Shown: in pieces, positions 6,230-11,152 of the stretch
Layout: every line of letters begins with the position of its first letter
Numbering within the stretch: position 1 is the stretch's first letter
The notes under the pieces: generated by a model
Database searches by the model: none
What the model was told of the DNA's origin: nothing
Seen by the model: only the letters and a program-made list of their open reading frames with translations
Made by a program: the position numbers and the translations under genes
Source of the DNA: Thermoplasmata archaeon
Lineage (GTDB): Archaea; Thermoplasmatota; Thermoplasmata; GCA-020350865
Reading direction: 5' to 3'
Length of the DNA stretch: 11,152 bases
Assembly: GCA_020351895.1 (NCBI GenBank)
Contig: CP070672.1
Span: forward strand, 1,244,439-1,255,590

Positions 6230-7192
6230 ATGAGAGAAGTCTGGGTAGAGAAATACCGGCCCAAAAAGCTAAGCGATGTGGTAGGGCAGAACGAAATCAC
6301 AGAAAGGTTGAAGGCCTATGCAGAGACTAAGAGCATGCCTCATTTGATGTTCGCAGGTCCTGCTGGAACCGGAAAGACCACATGCGCTATAGCACTGGCA
6401 AGGGAACTATTTGGTGAGGTCTGGAAAGAGAACTTTCAAGAGTTGAACGCCTCTGATGAAAGGGGTATTTCAGTGGTGAGGACCAAGATAAAGGATTATG
6501 CCAGAATAGCTCCCATGGGTGAGGCAGACTTCAAGATAATATTCCTTGATGAGGCCGATGCCCTAACACCGGAGGCCCAGGCTGCATTAAGGCGTACAAT
6601 GGAAAGATACACTCAAACCTGTCGGTTCATCCTATCCTGCAACTATTCTTCCAAGATTATAGAACCAATTCAATCTCGATGCGCTATTTTCAGATTCAGA
6701 CCAATTGCTGCAGAGGGTATTAAAGAATATCTAACCAGAATCGCCAAGGCAGAGAACAAAAAGATCACAGAGGATGGTATGGAAGCCCTTATATACATTG
6801 CAGAAGGGGATGCAAGAAAGGCAACAAACTCCTTACAGGTTGCTGCTACCATGGGCGATGAGATAGATGCTAACAAGATCTATAGGACAGCAGCCTTGGC
6901 CAGACCCGAGGAGGTAAAAAAGCTTTTAACAACGGCCCTGGGTGGCAAATTCTTAGAGGCAAGAAAACAATTGGATGAGTTGTTAATAACCTATGGCTTA
7001 TCAGGTGTTGATGTGATCCAGCAGATACACAGGAGTATTGTGGAATTACCGATTCCAGATCATAAAAAGGTTCAATTGGTGGACAAGGTTGGCGAGATAG
7101 AGTTTCGTATTGTGGAGGGGGGAAACGAGCGCATTCAATTGGAAGCCCTGCTTTCCCAGTTCATTCTGGCCAAAGATGAGGAGGAAATCTAA
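6230..7192 (+). CDS. rfcS: Replication factor C small subunit (clamp loader)
   Basis: This 320-residue AAA+ protein is the small subunit of the archaeal clamp loader, which with the large subunit opens the PCNA ring and loads it at primer ends using ATP. The N-terminus [16 protein letters not shown] is the RFC box. It is followed by Walker [10 protein letters not shown] (43-51), Walker B IIFLDEAD (103-110), sensor 1 SCNYSSKI (136-143), the SRC arginine-finger motif (149-151), sensor 2 GDARKATN (193-200) and the helical collar domain to the end. Length is normal for a subunit without intein. The ATG at 6230 gives the exact family N-terminus; the ribosome site (GTGGTTGA) is weak. The rpl40e promoter overlaps its stop codon. 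The large subunit is not in the window. Confidence 0.96.
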   Translation: MREVWVEKYRPKKLSDVVGQNEITERLKAYAETKSMPHLMFAGPAGTGKTTCAIALARELFGEVWKENFQELNASDERGISVVRTKIKDYARIAPMGEADFKIIFLDEADALTPEAQAALRRTMERYTQTCRFILSCNYSSKIIEPIQSRCAIFRFRPIAAEGIKEYLTRIAKAENKKITEDGMEALIYIAEGDARKATNSLQVAATMGDEIDANKIYRTAALARPEEVKKLLTTALGGKFLEARKQLDELLITYGLSGVDVIQQIHRSIVELPIPDHKKVQLVDKVGEIEFRIVEGGNERIQLEALLSQFILAKDEEEI

Positions 7193-7195
7193 GCC

Positions 7196-7203
7196 TTTAA
7201 ATA
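7196..7203 (+). promoter_or_regulatory. TATA box of rpl40e
   Basis: TTTAAATA begins a few bases after the rfcS stop codon, 46 bases ahead of the L40e ATG. The predicted start near 7222-7227 gives a leader of under 20 bases that includes GAGG (7230-7233) as ribosome site. The ribosomal gene can thus be expressed apart from rfcS. Confidence 0.55.
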
Positions 7204-7241
7204 GAACTTCGTATATTCGCTCTTCTACCGAGGCAAATATC

Positions 7242-7391
7242 ATGGCAAGATTTCCAGAGGCTGATACCAGGCTCCTTATGATGAAAATATGCATGAAATG
7301 TTACGCAAGAAATGCAATTAGAGCCACAAGATGCAGAAAGTGCGGTTACAAAGGCCTTCGTGTAAAAGCAAGGGAGAGCAGAGGCGGATAA
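7242..7391 (+). CDS. rpl40e: 50S ribosomal protein L40e
   Basis: This is a 49-residue basic zinc-ribbon protein of the large ribosomal subunit. Four cysteines, C17, C20, C31 and C34, in CMKC and CRKC pairs bind zinc, and the sequence [20 protein letters not shown] is the family core. In eukaryotes the same domain is made fused to ubiquitin; archaea have it alone. The frame stays open upstream to 7110 inside rfcS, but the family begins MARFPEAD at 7242, which also has a GAGG site eight bases upstream and its own TATA box, so 7242 is the start. Downstream is a T-rich stretch. Confidence 0.96.
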   Translation: MARFPEADTRLLMMKICMKCYARNAIRATRCRKCGYKGLRVKARESRGG

Positions 7392-7395
7392 TTGG

Positions 7396-7400
7396 TTTTT
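7396..7400 (+). terminator. T-run terminator after rpl40e
   Basis: Five T residues follow the L40e stop within a T-rich stretch. No stem precedes them. This is weak but fits the usual archaeal T-tract terminator. Confidence 0.3.
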
Positions 7401-7432
7401 AATAATCCCTCCCTGTAAAAAACAACTTAGGG

Positions 7433-7461
7433 AAAACTATTAATTTCTGGGCTTTCATTAT
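7433..7461 (+). repeat. 29-bp promoter-like element, copy 1
   Basis: The first 15 bases, AAAACTATTAATTTC, match the element at 8529 exactly, and 25 of all 29 positions match without gaps. Copy 2 lies just ahead of mfnA. The shared CTATTAAT could serve as TATA box. An ATG follows 15 bases after copy 1 (7476) and 10 bases after copy 2 (8567). Confidence 0.5.
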
Positions 7462-7475
7462 AATTTGTAAGTGAA

Positions 7476-7520
7476 ATGAAAGACGCATTGGTTTTATTTA
7501 AAGAAATGGGATGTAAATAG
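7476..7520 (+). other. Possible 14-codon leaderless mini-ORF
   Basis: An ATG placed about 40 bases after the AAAACTATTAAT element opens a frame MKDALVLFKEMGCK ending in TAG. It could be a leader peptide, a start used by chance, or nothing. It overlaps a second TATA-like site (7492-7502). There is no homology argument. Confidence 0.15.
7492..7502 (+). promoter_or_regulatory. Possible TATA box of the kinase-like gene
   Basis: TTTTATTTAAA predicts a transcript start near 7522-7527, 20-25 bases ahead of an ATG at 7548 and a GGAGG at 7550-7554. It competes with the upstream 29-bp element as the promoter of the kinase-like gene. Confidence 0.35.
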
Positions 7521-7547
7521 GTCCAATGAAATGATATTTAATATTTA

Positions 7548-7616
7548 ATGGAGGCAGGAATATCTGGCTACCTATCCATGAGGCACTCGATAAATACAAG
7601 CAGTATAGGCATTTGA
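7548..7616 (+). other. ATG-started 22-codon frame overlapping the kinase start, likely the displaced gene start
   Basis: ATG at 7548 reads MEAGISGYLS and ends with TGA at 7614-7616, overlapping TTG 7613. A single added base near 7559-7561 would join MEAG to the frame reading IWLPIHEALDKY and so to the kinase-like protein. It is either a coupled leader ORF or the true N-terminus separated by a one-base indel. Confidence 0.3.
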
Positions 7617-8494
7617 TCACTGCATCCAATTATATAACCCCGTTCAATGTGGTGTCTGAGAGGGATGTTAGGCGTAATTTCGATTCAGAAGGTCAGATTC
7701 ATATCTACTCTAAAACTCCTAGTATAGGAGGAAGTTGGTCCACACATCCCAGCCTGAAATATACCTCAGATAATGATGTCATTCTCGGAAAGCCCTCTGT
7801 CTTTGCCAAGGTGAGCACCGAGCAAAATATTCTCGTTGAAAAGGAAAACCTAATCAAAATGAGAGATCAGGTATCGGTTCCTGAAGTCTTAGACATATAT
7901 AAAAACGAGGAAGAAGACCTCTTTGAAATCCATGAAATGAAGCCAGGGTATCAGATTGCAGCCATTTTGGTTGAAGAATTTATAGACTCCATAAGCTTGG
8001 GACAGGCTGTTTTAGAGGAGAGACTGAATATCGATCTTATCGTGGATGGAGTCCTTAATATACTCAAGGACATGCATAAATTCTGTGCTCATAGGGACCT
8101 TAAACATTCCCATATACGCATTGACCTGGATGCAAGAACCGCTGAAAACTTGACTCGTGGAATGAGGGAGGAACTGGATCTTGATATCGAGGGCTTTTCC
8201 ATAATCGATGTGGAGACCACCAAGATGAAACGAGAATTCTCGGATGGAGAGTTTGAAGACAACGTGGTTACCGATATCACACAGCTACTTGCCTCTTTAA
8301 ATGGATATATGAGCACGTTAGAGCATGATACCGAAGTCATCAAAAGGGTCTTCCCGACCCCCCTTGCAGTCCGTCTTAAAAGATTCGGAACACTCCTTGA
8401 CGCGTTATCTGATGAATATACCATAAGACTCCCAAAACATTTTCTAACTGAAAGCAAAACCACCAGGTTTCTTAAGATGAAGCTCGGAACATAG
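7613..8494 (+). CDS. Divergent protein-kinase-fold protein (RIO/Bud32-like or pseudokinase), N-terminus uncertain
   Basis: This protein of at least 293 residues has the landmarks of a eukaryotic-like or RIO-type kinase. There is a VFAKVS strand with a lysine (K66) in the ATP-anchoring position, glutamates in a following helix (E76, E78), a hinge-like VEEFIDSISL (120-129), a catalytic loop AHRDLKHSHIRID (159-171) with D162 and K164, and IIDVETTK (197-204) where DFG would be. The Asn that binds metal in HRDLKxxN is H167, and DFG reads DVE, so activity is uncertain. The TTG at 7613 is the only normal start in frame, but the frame is open back to 7535 and reads IWLPIHEALDKYKQYRHL just upstream, which looks coding. 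The real gene probably begins near 7548. Substrate is unknown; mfnA follows after 72 bases. Confidence 0.65.
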   Translation: MITASNYITPFNVVSERDVRRNFDSEGQIHIYSKTPSIGGSWSTHPSLKYTSDNDVILGKPSVFAKVSTEQNILVEKENLIKMRDQVSVPEVLDIYKNEEEDLFEIHEMKPGYQIAAILVEEFIDSISLGQAVLEERLNIDLIVDGVLNILKDMHKFCAHRDLKHSHIRIDLDARTAENLTRGMREELDLDIEGFSIIDVETTKMKREFSDGEFEDNVVTDITQLLASLNGYMSTLEHDTEVIKRVFPTPLAVRLKRFGTLLDALSDEYTIRLPKHFLTESKTTRFLKMKLGT

Positions 8495-8528
8495 ATACCG
8501 AATTTTTTACCCGATTTACCTAAAATCA

Positions 8529-8557
8529 AAAACTATTAATTTCCAGGCCCTCATTAT
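8529..8557 (+). repeat. 29-bp promoter-like element, copy 2, ahead of mfnA
   Basis: It matches copy 1 at 7433 in 25 of 29 positions. CTATTAAT is centred about 30 bases ahead of the mfnA ATG, so if it is the TATA box the transcript starts at or within a few bases of the ATG and is leaderless. No ribosome site precedes the ATG, which agrees. Confidence 0.5.
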
Positions 8558-8566
8558 GCCTCTGAT

Positions 8567-9718
8567 ATGAGATTGGATGATATGGGATCTAGATATGACC
8601 TTGTGTTAAAGGAGCTAAAAAAAGCCAGCCAAAAGGATCATCATTTTAGGGAAGGCAGGATTCTCGGCTCCATGTGCACAGAGCCCCTTGACATTGCTAA
8701 GAATGCCCATTCCATTTTCCTGGAGGCTAACTTGGGCAATCCTGGGCTTTATCCGGGCACTGCTGAGTTGGAGGGGGAATTAATCGAAATGGTCTCGGAA
8801 ATGCTCCATGGTCAAAATGTATCGGGCTTAACTGTGAGCGGAGGAACTGAGGCAAATATCACATCCTTGTGGATAGCTAAAAAGATATCCAAAAAGACCG
8901 AGGTGCTTTATCCAAAGAGTGCCCATCACTCAATTCTAAAAGCCGCTGATATTTTGGGTTTGAATGCAGTAGAAGTCGGTTTGACAGAAAAATTCCAGAT
9001 GGATGTCTCGGAGATGGAAGGAAAACTTACAAAAAACACTGCGGCTGTGGTTGGGATTGCAGGCACCACTGAGTTCGGAGTAATAGATCCCATAGAAGAG
9101 CTGGGTAATTTATGCAATGATACTTTCTTGCATGTGGATGCAGCTTTTGGAGGTTTTGTCATTCCCTTTTTGGTGGACCTGGGTCATGATATGCCAAACT
9201 TTGATTTTGTAGTTGAAAATGTGGATTCCATATCCACTGATCCCCATAAGATGGGACTGGCGTCAATCCCATCAGGAATTCTGCTTCTACGAAGTGAGGA
9301 TTATTTAAAGAAAATAGCGGTTTCTTCCCCTTATTTAACCAGCCCCAGGCAGGCATCCCTTTCTGGAACAAGATGCAGCGCAGGTGCAGTTTCAGCATGG
9401 GCGGCAATGAAATTCCTTGGAAGGGAGGGGTACAAAAAGGTTGTAAAGGAATGCATGGACACTACAAATTATATCGTTTCTCGGGTAAGAGATTTAGGGT
9501 TTGAAATCGCAATGGAACCACAATTGAATATAGTTTGCATCAATATGAAGGATGCAGATTCAGTATTTTCCGAACTCTCCAAATTAGGCTGGAAAGCTTC
9601 TGTGACAAGGTCTCCAAAATGCCTAAGGATAGTTGTCATGCCCCATGTGACAAAGAAAGTTGTTGACGAATTCATACCGGACCTAGAAAAAGTTTGTAAG
9701 GAACTTCAAGAGATATGA
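8567..9718 (+). CDS. mfnA: PLP-dependent tyrosine/aspartate decarboxylase (MfnA)
   Basis: This 383-residue group II PLP decarboxylase makes tyramine from tyrosine (for methanofuran) or beta-alanine from aspartate (for coenzyme A) in archaea. Motifs are complete: GNPGLYPGTAELE (57-69), SGGTEANI (91-98), the PLP-stacking His in SAHHS (118-122), AGTTEFGVIDPI (165-176), HVDAAFGG (189-196) with D191 facing the pyridine nitrogen, and STDPHKMG (223-230) with the Schiff-base K228. Length is that of the family. The choice between tyrosine, aspartate and glutamate cannot be read by eye. Without other methanofuran genes here, the coenzyme A role is the safer guess. The start at 8567 lacks a ribosome site and is probably leaderless; Met6 is a weaker alternative. 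Confidence 0.92.
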   Translation: MRLDDMGSRYDLVLKELKKASQKDHHFREGRILGSMCTEPLDIAKNAHSIFLEANLGNPGLYPGTAELEGELIEMVSEMLHGQNVSGLTVSGGTEANITSLWIAKKISKKTEVLYPKSAHHSILKAADILGLNAVEVGLTEKFQMDVSEMEGKLTKNTAAVVGIAGTTEFGVIDPIEELGNLCNDTFLHVDAAFGGFVIPFLVDLGHDMPNFDFVVENVDSISTDPHKMGLASIPSGILLLRSEDYLKKIAVSSPYLTSPRQASLSGTRCSAGAVSAWAAMKFLGREGYKKVVKECMDTTNYIVSRVRDLGFEIAMEPQLNIVCINMKDADSVFSELSKLGWKASVTRSPKCLRIVVMPHVTKKVVDEFIPDLEKVCKELQEI

Positions 9719-9724
9719 TCCATC

Positions 9725-9779
9725 ATCTAATCGAGATAGTTTATTTTGATCCACTCTATGATAGTGCATTCGATTAGAT
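9725..9779. repeat. Inverted repeat with 35-base spacer after mfnA
   Basis: ATCTAATCGA (9725-9734) is the perfect reverse complement of TCGATTAGAT (9770-9779). Inside the spacer CACT and AGTG can form a small second hairpin (9752-9766). It begins 7 bases after the mfnA stop. It could be a 3' untranslated hairpin or a pair of operator sites. No T run follows, so a classical terminator is not supported. Confidence 0.4.
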
Positions 9780-9833
9780 AATGTAGGGTGAATACTTGTG
9801 TTAAGACTTTTACAAAAGGTAGTCAACCACAAC

Positions 9834-9842
9834 TCTTATATC
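9834..9842 (+). promoter_or_regulatory. TATA box of thi4
   Basis: CTTATATCC lies about 65 bases ahead of the thi4 ATG and predicts a leader of about 40 bases. The leader carries GGGGGGAT a few bases before the start. I see no TPP riboswitch motif (no CTGAGA box and no matching pyrophosphate-sensor core). Confidence 0.5.
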
Positions 9843-9903
9843 CAATTGCATGTATTGAGTAATTCCCTAAGATTAAAATCACAATAAAAGGGGGGATATG
9901 TGA

Positions 9904-10686
9904 ATGCCCATATTTGAAAAAGCAACTGAGAGCCAGGTCACCAGAGCTATCGTTGAGAGTTTCTCGAAACAGTTTTTGGAATACACAGAATCTGATGTGA
10001 TTATTATTGGAGCCGGACCAAGCGGGCTGATGGCGGGAAAAGAGCTTGCTGGTAAAGGGGTAAAGACCTTGCTTGTTGAAAGGAACAATTATCTTGGAGG
10101 AGGATTTTGGATTGGTGGCTACCTCATGAACAAGGTTACGGTCAGGGCACCAGCACAGGAGATCCTTGATGAGCTGGGCATTCCCCACGAGAAGGTAAGC
10201 GAAGGTCTTTTTGTGGCAGACGGCCCCCATGCATGCTCAAGATTGATTGCAGCAGCATGCGATGCAGGGGTAAAAACCTTGAACATGACCAAGTTCGATG
10301 ATCTCGTCCTTTATGAGGAGAACAGGGTTGGAGGTGTGGTAGTAAACTGGACTCCTGTTTCTGCTTTACCAAGGGAAATCACTTGTGTTGATCCTATTGC
10401 CCTGGAAGGAAAGGTAATAATAGACGGAACAGGTCATGATGCCACGGTTGTTAAGTCATTAGAGGATCGAGGTCTTATAAAGACCAGGGGCATGAACCCC
10501 ATGTGGGTAGATAGATCCGAAGAGATGGTGGTGGAGTACACAAGTGAGGTACACCCCGGACTTGTTGTTATAGGTATGGCAGTTGCAACCACTTTCGGAT
10601 TACCCCGTATGGGTCCAACCTTTGGTGGTATGCTGCTTTCAGGCAAAAAGGGGGCAGAGATTGCCTACAAGATGCTCCAAAAATGA
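9904..10686 (+). CDS. thi4: Thiamin thiazole synthase Thi4, cysteine type
   Basis: This 260-residue FAD/NAD-fold enzyme builds the thiazole phosphate moiety of thiamin from NAD and glycine. Visible are the dinucleotide motif GAGPSG (36-41), the acidic end of strand 2 (VERNN, 58-62), GGGFWIGG (65-72), VVVNWT (145-150), TGHDA (176-180), [11 protein letters not shown] (217-227) and the C-terminal [19 protein letters not shown]. In ITCVDP the residue C161 aligns with the cysteine of yeast and haloarchaeal Thi4 that donates its own sulfur; methanogen enzymes have His there and use sulfide. The ATG at 9904 follows a G-rich ribosome site (9890-9895) and sits directly after an ATG-TGA pair. The next frame overlaps its 3' end. 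Confidence 0.93.
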   Translation: MPIFEKATESQVTRAIVESFSKQFLEYTESDVIIIGAGPSGLMAGKELAGKGVKTLLVERNNYLGGGFWIGGYLMNKVTVRAPAQEILDELGIPHEKVSEGLFVADGPHACSRLIAAACDAGVKTLNMTKFDDLVLYEENRVGGVVVNWTPVSALPREITCVDPIALEGKVIIDGTGHDATVVKSLEDRGLIKTRGMNPMWVDRSEEMVVEYTSEVHPGLVVIGMAVATTFGLPRMGPTFGGMLLSGKKGAEIAYKMLQK

Positions 10687-11152
10687 TGTCCATGAATCTA
10701 CCCATGATTTTAATGTACCAGATTTTATCCATATTTACGAAACGGAATCCACCATAGATTGGAAGGAACTCCAAGTCTTTATTCGGGATAATGTTGGTGA
10801 TGTGGCCAAAGTCGATCTCCGAAAGAGATTCATTTCAATGGTAATTGAGAAAGACACGGATGCGGATTCTGTAGCCAAGCGATTTGTTGCCACGAAGGTT
10901 TTTGATGTTTCGGATCCAAAGAAGACCTATGACCCATTCTCTGTCGAGATAGAGCATGAAAAAAAGCTTATCCTTGGTTCTTCGGATAAGGGGCCTGTCA
11001 TGCTATATGATGGTTTCAGATTGCAGAGGTTGTTTAGGGAACTTTTGTCAAAACCCGAATCCAACTTCAAGCATATGCATATAGTTTTTACAAACAGGCC
11101 CATTGCCACATGGGATTCCGGTGATGGAAGATATCATGCAAGGACCAGTGTA
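10661..11152 (+). CDS. Uncharacterised archaeal protein, possibly DUF6775-like (3' partial)
   Basis: A frame stays open from inside the thi4 end to the window edge and has clear coding character. It reads [20 protein letters not shown], later [16 protein letters not shown], then [17 protein letters not shown] and [14 protein letters not shown], ending [11 protein letters not shown]. The last part reminds me of an archaeal family described as putative metallopeptidase (DUF6775), but this is from memory and weak. Residues after position 11152 are missing. The only upstream start in frame is TTG at 10661, with AAGGGGG at 10648-10654 six bases before it, overlapping thi4 by 26 bases. The ATGs at 10683 and 10686 are in another frame that stops at 10757. 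The next in-frame start is a GTG about 45 codons further in. No signal peptide or membrane segment is visible. Confidence 0.6.
   Translation, partial: MPTRCSKNDVHESTHDFNVPDFIHIYETESTIDWKELQVFIRDNVGDVAKVDLRKRFISMVIEKDTDADSVAKRFVATKVFDVSDPKKTYDPFSVEIEHEKKLILGSSDKGPVMLYDGFRLQRLFRELLSKPESNFKHMHIVFTNRPIATWDSGDGRYHARTSV

Noticed and set aside
7110..7241. A 44-residue N-terminal extension of L40e
   Set aside because: It overlaps the end of rfcS, reads as unrelated sequence, and the family starts at 7242, which has its own TATA box and ribosome site.
9719..9903. TPP riboswitch ahead of thi4
   Set aside because: The CTGAGA box and the conserved pyrophosphate-sensor core are absent; only an unrelated inverted repeat is seen.
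10686..10757. ATG-started frame right after thi4 ([12 protein letters not shown])
   Set aside because: It stops after 23 codons, and the neighbouring frame has clearly better coding character continuing to the window end.
1..11152. CRISPR arrays, insertion sequences, tRNA or rRNA genes, inteins
   Set aside because: No regularly spaced repeats, transposase-like ORFs, terminal inverted repeats of an IS, tRNA cloverleaf or rRNA segment were recognised, and RfcS has normal length without an intein.

Overview
The window is archaeal. It carries a replication factor C small subunit, a 49-residue ribosomal protein L40e, the archaeal RuMP enzyme 6-phospho-3-hexuloisomerase, an MfnA-type PLP decarboxylase and an archaeal Thi4. 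Promoters are TATA boxes 25-30 bp ahead of likely transcript starts, and ribosome sites are of the GGAGG/GGTGA type. The gene mix suggests a euryarchaeote, perhaps of a Thermoplasmata-like lineage, with an anaerobic CODH/corrinoid metabolism (a CooC-type ATPase and a cobalamin adenosyltransferase). The lineage is inferred from gene content only; no rRNA is present.

Layout. Bases 1-1933 (+): the 3' part of a CooC-like nickel-insertion ATPase overlapping an M24 metallopeptidase. Bases 1934-2276: a gene-free stretch with a candidate structured RNA (own TATA box, long nested hairpin, T run), then a perfect 16-bp palindrome with an extra half-site, then the promoter of the next operon. Bases 2277-4315 (+): an endonuclease IV-family protein with a histone H1-like lysine tail, overlapping hxlB by ATGA. 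Bases 4319-6029 (-): a leftward block of a 101-residue unknown protein, a cobalamin adenosyltransferase and a double winged-helix regulator. Bases 6030-6229: divergent promoter region. Bases 6230-7391 (+): rfcS and rpl40e. Bases 7392-9718 (+): a divergent kinase-fold protein with an unclear 5' end, then mfnA; a 29-bp element is repeated ahead of both. Bases 9719-9903: spacer with an inverted repeat. Bases 9904-11152 (+): thi4, then a gene that runs off the window.

How the genes fit together. Several products serve one-carbon, corrinoid and cofactor metabolism: CODH maturation, adenosylcobalamin formation, beta-alanine or tyramine supply, the thiamin thiazole moiety and pentose/hexulose interconversion. 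Replication (RfcS), translation (L40e) and DNA repair (endonuclease IV) genes lie between them. The most unusual items are the lysine-tailed endonuclease IV with apparently replaced metal ligands, the unannotated hairpin RNA candidate, the cysteine-type Thi4 in an apparent anaerobe, and the kinase-like protein whose reading frame extends upstream without a normal start codon.
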